64,000 bases of DNA from Poriferisodalis sp965221945 (GTDB lineage: Bacteria; Actinomycetota; Acidimicrobiia; Acidimicrobiales; Poriferisodalaceae): positions 1,736,001 to 1,800,000 of the forward strand of contig NZ_OZ244925.1 in assembly GCF_965221945.1 (NCBI RefSeq), read 5' to 3'. The notes under the pieces are model-generated. The model worked only from the letters and a program-made list of their open reading frames with translations. It was not told where the DNA came from and did no database searches. The stretch's first letter is position 1. Every line of letters begins with the position of its first letter. Position numbers and translations under genes: made by a program. Positions 45,221-54,021 of the stretch are shown here, piece by piece.

Positions 45221-46144
45221 ATGGCGCCGAAGATCATTCTCGACTGCGACCCCGGTCATGACGACGCCGTCGCCATCCTGCTGGCGGCTCGTCATTGCGA
45301 ACTGCTGGCCATCACGACCGTGTCGGGGAATGCGCCGCTGCACATGACCACGGCGAATGCACTGCTCATGTGCCAGCTCGCGGGCCTCGACGTGCCGGTG
45401 CACTCCGGTGCCGACCGGCCCCTGGTGGTGCCGGCCGCCCATGCACCGCGCGCCCATGGACACACCGGATTGGACGGCCCGCCCCGGCCGGAGGTGCACC
45501 GCACCGCAGCGGGCAACGATGCGGTGAGCTGCATCATCGAGACAGTCCGGGCTCACGACGACGTCTGGCTCGTCCCGGTCGGACCGCTGACCAACGTGGC
45601 GCTCGCCGTTCGGCAAGCTCCCGACATCGTCGAGCGTGTGGCAGGCATATCGCTCATGGGCGGTGCGGTGGGACCAGGCAATGTCACGCCGACAGCCGAG
45701 TTCAACATCTGGGCCGACCCCCATGCCGCGCAGATCGTGTTTGCCTGCGGCGCACCGCTCGTTCGCATGGCAGGGCTCAACCTCACCCACCAGCTGTGCG
45801 TGGGGCCCGATGTCATCGCTCAACTCCGCGACCACGGCAGCACGGCGGCGACGTTTGTGGCCGGACTGTTCGATTTCTACCTCGCTGGCTATCGCGAGCG
45901 GGCCGGCCTGGAAGCTGCGCCCCTGCATGATCCCTGCGCAGTCCTGGCGGTCACCCATCCCGATCTGTTCAACTTCGTCGCCCGCCGCGTCGACGTGGAG
46001 ACATCGGGCGAGTTCACGCGCGGCATGACGGTGGTCGACGAGCGACCAGGAACCGATGCCGTACCCAACAGCGAGGTTGCCTACCGCATCGATGCCGTCG
46101 CGGCCCTCGAACTCATCGTCGACGCCGTGTTCAGCTACGACTGA
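45221..46144 (+). CDS. Inosine/uridine-preferring nucleoside hydrolase
   Basis: Nucleoside hydrolases split the N-glycosidic bond of ribonucleosides for salvage. The Ca-binding IILDCDPGHDDAVAIL N-terminus is the family signature; TTVSGNAPLHMTTANAL, VGPLTNVALAVR, ISLMGGAVGPGNVTPTAEFN and the late DPCAVL are all in place. 307 residues is the normal length. It lies directly after the DinB-like gene and 100 bp before selD. Confidence 0.92.
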   Translation: MAPKIILDCDPGHDDAVAILLAARHCELLAITTVSGNAPLHMTTANALLMCQLAGLDVPVHSGADRPLVVPAAHAPRAHGHTGLDGPPRPEVHRTAAGNDAVSCIIETVRAHDDVWLVPVGPLTNVALAVRQAPDIVERVAGISLMGGAVGPGNVTPTAEFNIWADPHAAQIVFACGAPLVRMAGLNLTHQLCVGPDVIAQLRDHGSTAATFVAGLFDFYLAGYRERAGLEAAPLHDPCAVLAVTHPDLFNFVARRVDVETSGEFTRGMTVVDERPGTDAVPNSEVAYRIDAVAALELIVDAVFSYD

Positions 46145-46244
46145 CGGCCAGTCCAGCGCCGCCTTCCGCTCGGGCCGCATCTGCCGCTCTTGTTCGCTTC
46201 GCTCACCGGCCGCTCGGGCCGGGGGCCTCGGTACCGTTGCCGCT

Positions 46245-47345
46245 GTGTCGGAGAACAGCTCAGCATTCCGGCTGAGCCAGTACAGCCACGGTGCGGGCTG
46301 AGCGTGCAAGCTCGGACCTTCCGAGCTGGCGCAGGTGCTGCGCCATCTGACTCCCCCGTCTCACCCCGATCTCGTCGTCGGTACCGACACCAGTGACGAC
46401 GCGGCCGTGTGGCGGCTCGCCGACGGCCAACTGCTGGTGAGCTCGGCCGACTTCTTCGCTCCGATCATCGATGACGCCCGCACGTGGGGGCGCATAGCTG
46501 CGGCCAACGCCGCCAGCGACATCTATGCGATGGGCGCCAGGCCGTTGTTCGCACTCAACTTGGCTGCCTGGCCACGCGACGTGCTGCCGCTGGACCTGCT
46601 GGGCGAGGTGCTTGCCGGCGGCGCGGACGCCGCGTCAGACGGCGGGTGGATCGTGGCCGGCGGTCACACCATCGACGGACCCGAACCGCTCTACGGCATG
46701 GCGGTGACCGGCGTCTGCGCAGCAGGTGCCCACGGGACAGGCCTGCTCACGAATGCCGGCGGGCAGCCCGGCCAAGCGCTGGTGCTCACCAAGCCGCTCG
46801 GTACCGGTCTGCTGGCGACAGCGCTCATGCGCTCGGAACCAGAATTGGTCTCCCAAGGGGGCGAACTGCACGCCGCCTACGAGGCCGGCATCGTCGAGAT
46901 GGGCCGGCTCAATGCTGCAGCGACGGACATCGCACTGTCGGTGGGTGCGACGGCAGCAACCGATATCACCGGGTTCGGCTTGCTCGGCCATCTGGCGGAG
47001 CTGGCCATGGGCAGCGGCCTCAGTGCTGTGGTGGACGCGCCGGCAGTGCCACTGCTGCCTGATGTTCTTGGGCTCGCGAAGGGCGGCTTCGCGCCAGGTG
47101 GCACTCAGCGCAATCTCGATCATCTGGACGGTCGGCTTGACGGCGGCGACACGCTGTCCCGAACCGTGCTGGGCGACCCGCAGACCTCGGGCGGCCTGCT
47201 GTTCAGCTGCGAGCCGGGGCGAGCCGGCATCGCCATGCGCCAGTTGCGCGACTGCGGGCATGACGCAGCGGTGATCGGCGAACTCACTGAGGGAAACACC
47301 GGCACCATCACCATCACCGGCAATGTCGGCCCGGGCGCCGATTGA
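46245..47345 (+). CDS. selD: Selenophosphate synthetase, selenoprotein form (Sec19 encoded by TGA)
   Basis: SelD makes selenophosphate from selenide and ATP for selenocysteine synthesis. Reading through TGA 46299-46301, the N-terminus is FRLSQYSHGAGUACKLGPSE. Bacterial SelD has GAGCGCK there, with the catalytic Cys (17 in E. coli) where the TGA falls and the catalytic Lys three residues later, kept here (K22). Downstream GTDTSDDAAVWRL, AANAASDIYAMGARP, GGHTIDGPEP and TDITGFGLLGHL are typical; 366 residues is normal. GTG 46245 follows TACCGT (46232-46237) by 7 nt. SelD with Sec at this site is known in other bacteria. Gene finders would start at 46335 and lose the active site. selA, selB and tRNA-Sec are not in the window. 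Confidence 0.93.
46327..46345 (+). promoter_or_regulatory. Candidate bacterial SECIS hairpin in selD
   Basis: TGGCGCAG pairs perfectly with CTGCGCCA around GTG (or GGTGC if the last pair opens), 25 nt after the TGA. A second perfect stem, AGCTCGG/CCGAGCT with loop ACCTT, lies at 46309-46327, closer to the TGA but without G in the loop. The first fits the GU-loop expectation better. Confidence 0.4.
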
Positions 47346-47354
47346 AGCTGACAC

Positions 47355-48026
47355 ATGGTCGCTTCACAGGAGCAGACCGGCGGCACCGCAGAGTCGTCGG
47401 GACCAGCCGCAGCACCGGCACGCGCCACCGGCCGAACATTGCGCCGTGGTGTGTTTCCCGGCTCTTTCAATCCGCCGACGAACGCGCACCTCGCGATCAG
47501 CGAGGCGGTACGCACCCAGCATGCTCTCGACGTGCTCGTGTGGTCGGTGAGCCGGGTAGCCCTTGCCAAGGAAGAGGTGTTGCGTCCCCGACTGGTTGAT
47601 CGGGTCAGGGTGCTCACTTGGATTGCCGAACGGTTCGACTGGCTGGAAGTCAGCGTGACCGATGTGCAACTGCTGTCGGAAATCTCCGCCGGCTTCGACG
47701 TCATCGTGATGGGTGCCGACAAGTGGCACCAGATTCACGACTCGGTCTTCTACGGCAACGACTCCTCCCGCCGCGATGCATCGATCGCATCACTGCCAAC
47801 GGTGGCGATCGCTGCTCGTCCGCCGCATGAGTGTCCTGCCCATCTGGTGCTCAACCTGCCGGACTGGGTGGGCGCAGTGTCGAGCACGCAGGCCCGCACC
47901 ACCGATCCGGATCTGATGGTCCCCGAGGCGGCGCGCTTCGACGCCGAGACCGGCGCGTGGACCGATCCAGCGCGTTACGAAAAGTGGCTTGTGCGCCAGC
48001 AGGAGCCTGGCAGCGAGCACGCGTAG
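47355..48026 (+). CDS. NadD-like nucleotidyltransferase
   Basis: 223 residues with the cytidylyltransferase-like signature GVFPGSFNPPTNAHLAISEA (the first His of HxGH is replaced by Asn) and VSSTQAR as counterpart of the ISSTxxR motif. Those are the features of nicotinate-mononucleotide adenylyltransferases, which make the dinucleotide in NAD synthesis, but sequence between the motifs is unusual and the true cellular NadD may lie elsewhere. The extended N-terminus (about 30 residues rich in Ala/Gly/Thr) is probably disordered, and a later start is possible. It begins 9 bp after selD. Confidence 0.62.
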   Translation: MVASQEQTGGTAESSGPAAAPARATGRTLRRGVFPGSFNPPTNAHLAISEAVRTQHALDVLVWSVSRVALAKEEVLRPRLVDRVRVLTWIAERFDWLEVSVTDVQLLSEISAGFDVIVMGADKWHQIHDSVFYGNDSSRRDASIASLPTVAIAARPPHECPAHLVLNLPDWVGAVSSTQARTTDPDLMVPEAARFDAETGAWTDPARYEKWLVRQQEPGSEHA

Positions 48027-48086
48027 GGTCAGTGGCAGCCACACGCCTCACTGCTGAACGAAGCGGATCAAACTCCGGAGATCGCG

Positions 48087-49064
48087 ATGGACGAGATTCT
48101 CGACGTGGACCTGTTGGCATTCGAGCAAGGCTCTGCGACGCAGCGCCGAGCGGTCACCGACGGCGTCATGACCAGCCTGCGGACCGGCTTCGTCTACACA
48201 GCGCACGACCTGTCGGGCGACTCGCTCGACGACGCCTACGGCGTGCTCGGCAGGTTCTTCGCGCTCGAACCTGACGCCAAGGCGCGCTATGTCGATACTG
48301 AGTCGTTTGGTGCCCGCGGCTACACCGGACCGCTCACCGAGACCGCCGCCATCTCCGATCTGCCCGACTGGAAGGAGATGTTCAACTGGAGCGACCTGCC
48401 GCCGGCCGGCCATCCGCTCACGGTCAAGTACGCGCGCTGGTACCCACCGTCCGTCTTCCCGGACGCCGACATTACCGGCGCAGGCGAGATCCTCACGGAG
48501 TTCCATCGCCGGCTTGTGGACTTGCAACGGCGATTCCTGCGGGTCATCGCCGAGGGGATCGGCGCCCACGAGACCTATTTCGACAACATGACCAACTACG
48601 GCACGCACCTCAGCCGGGCCATCCACTACCCGCCGATGTCGAGCGCCCCAGACGGCGGTGCTGAGGGTCACATCTGGGCCGACGAACACGCCGACATCAA
48701 CCTCATCACTGCACTGCCACGCGCGAGCGACCGCGGCCTGCAGGTACGCATCGACGGCGAATGGGTGGAGGCAGCTCCGCCTGCCGACCACGTCATCGTC
48801 AACTCGGGGATCATGCTGGAGCACGTCACCAACGGCCTGATCGGCGCCGGCTGGCACCGAGTGAAGGCCGACCCTGACCAGCGCGCCGACCGGCTCAGCG
48901 TGGTGCAGTTCTGTCACCCCCGGCCCTCCACAGTGCTCACACCAGCACCGTCAACGGTCACCGCCGAGCGGCCGTGCCGCTACGAGGCCGTCTCAGCCGA
49001 AGATCGGCTCGAAGAAGTGATCTGGGAGATCAACCTGATCCCCGACGCCCGCCGCGTCGAGTAA
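48087..49064 (+). CDS. 2-oxoglutarate/Fe(II)-dependent oxygenase, isopenicillin N synthase family
   Basis: 325 residues. The double-stranded beta helix carries the iron ligands in DEHADINLITALP (HxD) and in GAGWHRVKADPDQRADRLSV (distal His, followed by the Arg that grips 2-oxoglutarate). The N-terminal helical part (VTDGVMTSLRTGFVYTAHDL, LEPDAKARYV) is typical of the family. Substrate unknown; the group includes plant-like hydroxylases and ethylene-forming enzymes. The ATG has GGAG at about 8 nt upstream. Confidence 0.82.
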   Translation: MDEILDVDLLAFEQGSATQRRAVTDGVMTSLRTGFVYTAHDLSGDSLDDAYGVLGRFFALEPDAKARYVDTESFGARGYTGPLTETAAISDLPDWKEMFNWSDLPPAGHPLTVKYARWYPPSVFPDADITGAGEILTEFHRRLVDLQRRFLRVIAEGIGAHETYFDNMTNYGTHLSRAIHYPPMSSAPDGGAEGHIWADEHADINLITALPRASDRGLQVRIDGEWVEAAPPADHVIVNSGIMLEHVTNGLIGAGWHRVKADPDQRADRLSVVQFCHPRPSTVLTPAPSTVTAERPCRYEAVSAEDRLEEVIWEINLIPDARRVE

Positions 49065-49156
49065 CTGCGCCCGCTGCTGTACATCCGAAAAATCTGACGC
49101 GTATGCGTCGAGGGAGTGCGCGACACTGCGTGCTTTGTGGCTGAAGGGTCAGGCCG

Positions 49157-49261
49157 ATGATTGACGAGCAGTTTCGGGCGCGTCTATTTGCCGTGTCGGG
49201 ATTGAGACAAGAGGCCGAGCAGGAGATCCGGGCGACCCAGAGCGCCCCGAACTGCTCCTGA
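49157..49261 (+). CDS. Small open reading frame of unknown function
   Basis: A 34-residue frame, MIDEQFRARLFAVSGLRQEA and onward, standing 23 bp before the DUF3467 gene. It is hydrophilic and helical in character, with no known motif. Support is only its position and clean frame; it could equally be leader sequence. Confidence 0.25.
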   Translation: MIDEQFRARLFAVSGLRQEAEQEIRATQSAPNCS

Positions 49262-49284
49262 GCGATGAGAGAGCGAGGCACGGG

Positions 49285-49584
49285 GTGGCCGACGAAGAGC
49301 AAGAGGGACGCTATTTCGGATTCGAGGAAGGCGTCCCTGACGGCGGGGTGTATTCGAACTATGTGCAAGCGTCCTACACGCGCCACGAGTTCACACTCGA
49401 TTTCGTCGTGATGCCTTCGAGCTTCGTGGATTGCGATGGCACCATCGTGGGGAGGCTCAAGCTGACGCCCGCAGTGGCTGACGATCTGGTCGCAATCCTC
49501 GCTCAGGCTACGATTGAGCACCGGGAAGCCTACGGAGGCGTCCCGAGGCCGTCGGAGGAAGGAGAGCGTCCCGATGCGAACTGA
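49285..49584 (+). CDS. DUF3467-like protein
   Basis: 99 residues matching the DUF3467 pattern: GGVYSNYVQASYTRHEFTLD followed by FVVMPSSFVDCDGTIVGRLK and LTPAVADDLVAILAQATIEH. Members are small proteins of unknown function, often encoded with regulators or in accessory regions. GTG at 49285. The next small gene overlaps its 3' end by 11 bp. Confidence 0.62.
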   Translation: MADEEQEGRYFGFEEGVPDGGVYSNYVQASYTRHEFTLDFVVMPSSFVDCDGTIVGRLKLTPAVADDLVAILAQATIEHREAYGGVPRPSEEGERPDAN

Positions 49585-49741
49585 CCGCAAGCGCGCCATG
49601 CGCAAGTCCCCGGTTCCCAAGACTGCCAAGGCGCTCACCTTGGCGGAGCTGAAGGAGCTTGCAGCGTCCGCTCCCCGAGATTGCTCCGACGACTACAAGG
49701 CCAGTCCTGCCATCGGCACTGCTGCGCCTGAGGCTGTCTGA
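49574..49741 (+). CDS. Small basic protein, overlapping the DUF3467 gene
   Basis: 55 residues: a basic start (MRTDRKRAMRKSPVPKTAKA) and then LTLAELKELAASAPRDCSDD. A strong GGAGGAAGGAGAG stretch stands 5-15 nt before the ATG at 49574, good support for a real start. The frame overlaps the end of the DUF3467 gene in another phase, so coupling is likely. I do not recognise it. Confidence 0.45.
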   Translation: MRTDRKRAMRKSPVPKTAKALTLAELKELAASAPRDCSDDYKASPAIGTAAPEAV

Positions 49742-49761
49742 GGCTCTTTCGCCTGACGGCC

Positions 49762-49785
49762 GCCGGGTTGGGTAGCCCCGCCGGC
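49762..49785. terminator. Possible bidirectional terminator between convergent genes
   Basis: GCCGG and CCGGC enclose an inner GGG-TAG-CCC hairpin between the stop of the small gene (plus strand) and the stop of the mycothione reductase gene (minus strand). No T-run follows, so the case is weak. Confidence 0.3.
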
Positions 49786-51200
49786 TATAGATCGAGCAAC
49801 GCGTTCTCGATCACCTCGGTCAGCGCAGGGTGAATGTAGAACTGGTCGTGCGCCATCTGATCGACGGTCAGCCCGAATGTCATGCCCGAGATGAGCTGCT
49901 GGATCAACGTGGAAGCCTGCGGACCGATGATGTGGGCGCCGAGCAGCTCACGGGTCTCGGCGTGTGCAATTAGCTTGGCGAAGCTGGTGCGGTCCTCCAT
50001 GGCCCAGCCGTAGGCCGTGTGGCCGAACGGCTTGTTGGCCACCGAGATGGGCAGGCCGGCTGCCCGAGCATCTCGCTCAGTGAGGCCGACCGACGCGACT
50101 TGCGGGTGCGAGAACACTGCATGGGGCACCAGCCGTTCGGACACCGTGTGCATTGGACCGTCTGCGGCGCCCTCGGCTACGAGCAGGTTGTGCCGAATTG
50201 CGCGCACCTGAGCGTTGGCGAGGTGCTTGAGCTGGATCTCGCTGGCAAGATCGCCGAAGGACCACACCCACGGCGCGCTCGCTCGGAAGTGCTCGTCAAC
50301 AAGCACGCGACCGCCGTCGTGGGCCACCCCGGCCGCATCGAGGTTCAACAAATCGCCGTTGGGAACCCGGCCCGTGGCCACGAGCAGGACATCAGCGTTC
50401 ACCTGCTGGTGCTCCCCGCCGATGCTCAGCTCCACCGAGACGCCGCCGCTCGGCTCTGGGCTCACCTGGGTGATCGTCGCGCCGAGCCGCAGATCGAAGT
50501 GTCGCTGCGCTGCACGGGTATATGCCTCGGAAACGTCATCATCCTCGGCCCGCAACAGCTGCTCGCTGCGGTTGATCATTGTGACCTCGGTGCCGAGCGC
50601 CGAGAACACGTAGCCCAACTCGGCAGCGATGTAGCCCCCGCCCAACACGATCATCCGCTGCGGCAGCTCGTTAAGCCGCATGACGGTGTCGGACGTGTGG
50701 TACGGCGTGCGTTCAAGGCCAGGGAACGGCGGTATGAACGGCCGTGCCCCCGCTCCCAGCACGACGTGACGGCCCCGGATGCGCTCCGTACCGCCGTCGT
50801 TCAGCCGGACCTCGAGCTCACGTTCGCCCACGAAGTGCGCCTGGCCCAGAAAGACGTCGATGTTCGGGCAGGCAGTCCCGCAGCGGAACACCTTGCCGCC
50901 TTCGGCGATCGGGTCGATGCGCCCGAAGACTCGATTCCGGATGGCGGGCCAATCCGCGCCCTCGAAGGTGGCCGAGATGCCATAGGCAGCGGCGGTGTGG
51001 ATGGTGTCGGCCACATCTGCCGCGTATACGAACATCTTCGACGGGATGCACCCCACGTTCAGGCAGGTGCCGCCGAACCTGCTGCGCTCCACGAGTGCGA
51101 TCGACCAGTCGTCGAATTCGGGACCCGGGATCGAATTTGCCGAACCGCTGCCGACGATGATGAGATCGAAACTGTTTGGATCGGACGCAGCCGGCATCAC
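49785..51200 (-). CDS. mtr: Mycothione reductase
   Basis: A 471-residue flavoprotein disulfide reductase that recycles oxidised mycothiol with NADPH. The N-terminus LIIVGSGSANSIPGPEFDDW is characteristic of mycothione reductases as opposed to glutathione or lipoamide reductases. The redox pair is in GGTCLNVGCIPSK, the NAD(P)-binding site in IVLGGGYIAAELG, and the C-terminal His-Glu pair in YIHPALTEVIENALL. Its start overlaps the stop of the upstream serine hydrolase gene (TGATG). Its presence argues for an actinobacterial host and gives a thiol system that could serve the ArsC selenoprotein. Confidence 0.9.
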   Translation of the reverse strand: MMPAASDPNSFDLIIVGSGSANSIPGPEFDDWSIALVERSRFGGTCLNVGCIPSKMFVYAADVADTIHTAAAYGISATFEGADWPAIRNRVFGRIDPIAEGGKVFRCGTACPNIDVFLGQAHFVGERELEVRLNDGGTERIRGRHVVLGAGARPFIPPFPGLERTPYHTSDTVMRLNELPQRMIVLGGGYIAAELGYVFSALGTEVTMINRSEQLLRAEDDDVSEAYTRAAQRHFDLRLGATITQVSPEPSGGVSVELSIGGEHQQVNADVLLVATGRVPNGDLLNLDAAGVAHDGGRVLVDEHFRASAPWVWSFGDLASEIQLKHLANAQVRAIRHNLLVAEGAADGPMHTVSERLVPHAVFSHPQVASVGLTERDARAAGLPISVANKPFGHTAYGWAMEDRTSFAKLIAHAETRELLGAHIIGPQASTLIQQLISGMTFGLTVDQMAHDQFYIHPALTEVIENALLDL

Positions 51201-52489
51201 ACGAGTGCCTGATAGACGAGCGCCTTCAGCTCAGGCCGGATGGGATGAGTGCTCGACGGCAGCAGCTGCGTCAGGAAGACGACAGTGATGTCCTCGACCG
51301 GATCCACCCAAAAGGCCGTCGATGCGGCACCTCCCCAAGCGAACTCGCCCTTGCTGGACACCACCTTGGCCTTCGCAGGATCGAGCACGACAGAGAAGCC
51401 CAGCCCGAAGCCCACTCCATCGAAAGGCGCCTCGGAGAACAGCGCCCGGCCGCACTCGGTGAGGTCAGTGCCGCCAGGCAGGTGATTGCTGGCCATGAAT
51501 TCAAGGGTGCGCCGACCGATGACGCGGACCCCGTTGAGCTCGCCGCCGCTGCGAAGCATCTGGGTGAACCGGTGGTAGTCGCCCATGGTCGACACCAGGC
51601 CGCCGCCGCCGGACAGGATCTTGGGCGGCGCCAAGTAGGCAGACGTGCGCGGATCGTCCAGAAGGGTGCGCCGCAGGCCCGGATCGTCGGGGCGGTACGC
51701 CGGAATTGATGGCCCCGTGTTGCCCGCAAAGTCGCTCGCTGCCAGGACGGCTGTCGTGTAGTTGGCTGCGAAGCGCTCAGCGTCGGCGGAGGGCACTTCG
51801 AAGCCCGTGTCGGCCATGCCCAGCGGTCCGGTCACGTGCTCGACGAGGTAGTCGTCGAGGGATTGGCCAGAGACGAGCTCGACGACACGGCCTAGGACGT
51901 CGGTGGAGTAGCTGTAGTTCCATTCGGTGCCGGGATCGAAGAGCAGCGGGAGCGATGCGAGGGCTTCGCAGGTTTCTTCGAGATTGCCAGGAGCCCCCCA
52001 GTTGAAGCCATTCGCCCGGTAGAGCGCATCGACCGCGTTCGAGAAGTGAAAGTCGTACGTCAGGCCCGAGGTATGGGTCAACAAGCTGTGGATCGTGACC
52101 TCGCTGGCCGGTTCGGTTGTCTGGTACTGCATCACGTTGCCGCCCGCGAACACGCGCGCATTCGCGAACGACGGAATCCACCGAGACACCGGGTCCTTGA
52201 GCTGGAAGAGGCCCTGTTCGTACATCTGCATGGCTGCGATCGACACGATCGGCTTGGTCATCGAGTAGATGCGATAGATCGTGTCGGACGTGACCGGCAG
52301 GGACCGCTCGCAATCCCGATCGCCGTAGCGGTGGGTGTACGCGATCTTGCCGCCGCGCGTCACGAGTGCCGAGACGCCGGGCAGGCGGCCATCGTCGACG
52401 TAGCGATTCAGGTGCGTTGTGATGCGTCCCAGCCGGGCAGGGTCGAACCCCACCTCGGTCGGCTCGACTTCCGCCTCAATCGATCCCAT
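51197..52489 (-). CDS. Serine hydrolase of the class C beta-lactamase fold
   Basis: 430 residues. The catalytic SxxK is SMTKPIVSIAAMQMYEQGLF, the TLLTHTSGLTYDF-type motif (SLLTHTSGLTYDFHF) and the WNYSYSTDVLGRVVE segment with the Tyr of YxN follow, and WGGAASTAFWVDP takes the place of the KTG/HGG box. That set belongs to the esterase/DD-peptidase-like branch, not to true beta-lactamases. There is no signal peptide, so it is probably an intracellular esterase. The ATG at 52489 has GGAGG 5 nt upstream, which decides against the longer open frame to 52735. Confidence 0.82.
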   Translation of the reverse strand: MGSIEAEVEPTEVGFDPARLGRITTHLNRYVDDGRLPGVSALVTRGGKIAYTHRYGDRDCERSLPVTSDTIYRIYSMTKPIVSIAAMQMYEQGLFQLKDPVSRWIPSFANARVFAGGNVMQYQTTEPASEVTIHSLLTHTSGLTYDFHFSNAVDALYRANGFNWGAPGNLEETCEALASLPLLFDPGTEWNYSYSTDVLGRVVELVSGQSLDDYLVEHVTGPLGMADTGFEVPSADAERFAANYTTAVLAASDFAGNTGPSIPAYRPDDPGLRRTLLDDPRTSAYLAPPKILSGGGGLVSTMGDYHRFTQMLRSGGELNGVRVIGRRTLEFMASNHLPGGTDLTECGRALFSEAPFDGVGFGLGFSVVLDPAKAKVVSSKGEFAWGGAASTAFWVDPVEDITVVFLTQLLPSSTHPIRPELKALVYQALV

Positions 52490-52677
52490 CACTGCCTCCG
52501 ACGGTTCTGCGCTGCGATTTCGCAGGTTACGGCGCAGGTGCGCGCAGGGCGCGTCGCCAGGGGGTGAGCGAGCACTCGCTCCGTCGCACAGGTGATTCGA
52601 GCGTCTGGGTGAGCGCGTTATATCGACATTGATCGAGACAACACAGCCATCGAAGAAATAGATCGAAGATAATGCAC

Positions 52678-52708
52678 TTGACAGCAACCGAGTCGGCACG
52701 GCTAAAGT
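52678..52708 (+). promoter_or_regulatory. Possible promoter for the 52.8-kb gene
   Basis: TTGACA (52678-52683) and TAAAGT (52703-52708) with 19 nt between, in an AT-richer stretch between two divergent genes. The spacing is longer than ideal. Confidence 0.35.
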
Positions 52709-52778
52709 GCGCACGCTCGCCGGGCACATTGCCATCCGGCCTGAGGTCCCGGCATCAATTGTGGGAACGGAAGGCAGA

Positions 52779-53171
52779 GTGGTCGTGACGAGAACCTATG
52801 AATTCAGTGTGTATGCGGAAGGTGCCGACCTCACCGCTGCTTCGACGGTCGAACAACTGGAACGAGCTGGCTATACCCATCCCGCAGCTGCGGCAAGCGT
52901 TGGAATTCAAGCGCTCGTGTTCTCCCGGCCCGCAGAACGCCTCGCCGATGCTGCCGAATCAGCAGCGGCGGAGGCAGAGTGCATCGCTGAAGTGTGGATT
53001 GCCCGCAACGTCCGAAGCGGTGCCGTGGCGGTGTTCGACCCCGTCACGATGGAACCCATGGACCTTGATGCCGATCCGACGCCGACCGACCCGACTGGTG
53101 CGATGCCGGCGCGGCCCCAGCGGAGAATCGGTCGCTCCCAGCACATCGGTTCGCCTCTCCCGTTGCGCTAG
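52779..53171 (+). CDS. Hypothetical protein
   Basis: 130 residues without a family I know. It begins YEFSVYAEGADLTAASTVEQ after a few residues, a pattern that looks like a small alpha/beta domain, followed by an Ala/Glu-rich helix (RLADAAESAAAEAECIAEVW) and a Pro/Arg-rich tail. GTG 52779 is preceded by GGAAGG at 52769-52774; GTG 52785 and an upstream ATG at 52707 are alternatives. It lies between the divergent serine hydrolase and the histidine phosphatase. Confidence 0.5.
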   Translation: MVVTRTYEFSVYAEGADLTAASTVEQLERAGYTHPAAAASVGIQALVFSRPAERLADAAESAAAEAECIAEVWIARNVRSGAVAVFDPVTMEPMDLDADPTPTDPTGAMPARPQRRIGRSQHIGSPLPLR

Positions 53172-53220
53172 CCAGCGCAGGAGGGGACTGGTCTCGCGAG
53201 GCCGGTCCTAGAGTTCTCCG

Positions 53221-53943
53221 GTGTGGATGTCGGCAGCAGGCGAGATGACTGACGAGCAGTTGCTCTCGCGGCTGCTGATTGTGCGGCACGGTGAATCAGT
53301 GGCAATGGCTGAGGGAATCGTCGGCGGACCCAAGGGATGCCGCGGCCTCACCGACCGGGGTCATGCTCAGGCTGCAGCACTCCGTGACAGATTCGCGGCC
53401 GGGCGCGAACCTGAGGTGCACTTCGTGTACACGTCTCCATTGCCGCGGGCTCGTGAGACCACCGACATCGTGCTGCCGGCACTAGGCGGGGGCGAGCGGG
53501 GCAACCTCGACGTTCGCATCCATGACGACCTCGAGGAAATGCGTCTTGGTCCCATCGACGGCATGACGTGGGAGGCCGCACGTCAGCAATTCGCTTTCGT
53601 CCGCTCTGACGGGCAGCCCTACGCACCGGTTGTACCCGGTGGGGAGAGCCGAGCCGGGTTCCGTCACAGAGTTGCGCAAGTGCTGAATGACATTGCAGCA
53701 TCGCATCCGGGCGCCACGGTGTTCGTGGGGTGCCATGGCGGAATCGTGTCCGCAGCGATGGCGATGGCATTCGGCATCCCGCCCGCCCAGCCGGGCGTCG
53801 GCGTAGTCACTGCGGTGACCTCGATCACCGAGCTCGAGCTGCTTGACGGCGATAACGGGCTGCTCGACGGCGACAAAGGGCGACGCTGGCAAGTGCGTCG
53901 CTTCAACGACGCTGCCCATCTCACCGCCGTCGAAGCGGTCTGA
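53221..53943 (+). CDS. Histidine phosphatase family protein
   Basis: 240 residues with the phosphoglycerate-mutase-like catalytic motif LLIVRHGESVAMAEG (His that becomes phosphorylated), the Arg of TSPLPRARETTDIVL, and the second His in VFVGCHGGIVSAAMAMA. Substrate unknown; acid phosphatases and cofactor-independent members look alike. GTG 53221 follows a TAGAGT box (53209-53214) by exactly 6 nt, so a leaderless start is likely; ATG 53245 is the alternative. Confidence 0.85.
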   Translation: MWMSAAGEMTDEQLLSRLLIVRHGESVAMAEGIVGGPKGCRGLTDRGHAQAAALRDRFAAGREPEVHFVYTSPLPRARETTDIVLPALGGGERGNLDVRIHDDLEEMRLGPIDGMTWEAARQQFAFVRSDGQPYAPVVPGGESRAGFRHRVAQVLNDIAASHPGATVFVGCHGGIVSAAMAMAFGIPPAQPGVGVVTAVTSITELELLDGDNGLLDGDKGRRWQVRRFNDAAHLTAVEAV

Positions 53944-54021
53944 ACCGATAGCCCCCGCTTCGCAGAACACACAGGCTCTGCGACCTTCTAGCTTGGCGTT
54001 GTCGGGAGACTGGAGGACCGG

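Noticed and set aside
52430..52450. GGTCGAACCCC as a tRNA T-arm
   Set aside because: It lies inside the serine hydrolase gene and no cloverleaf can be formed around it. I found no tRNA or rRNA gene in the window.
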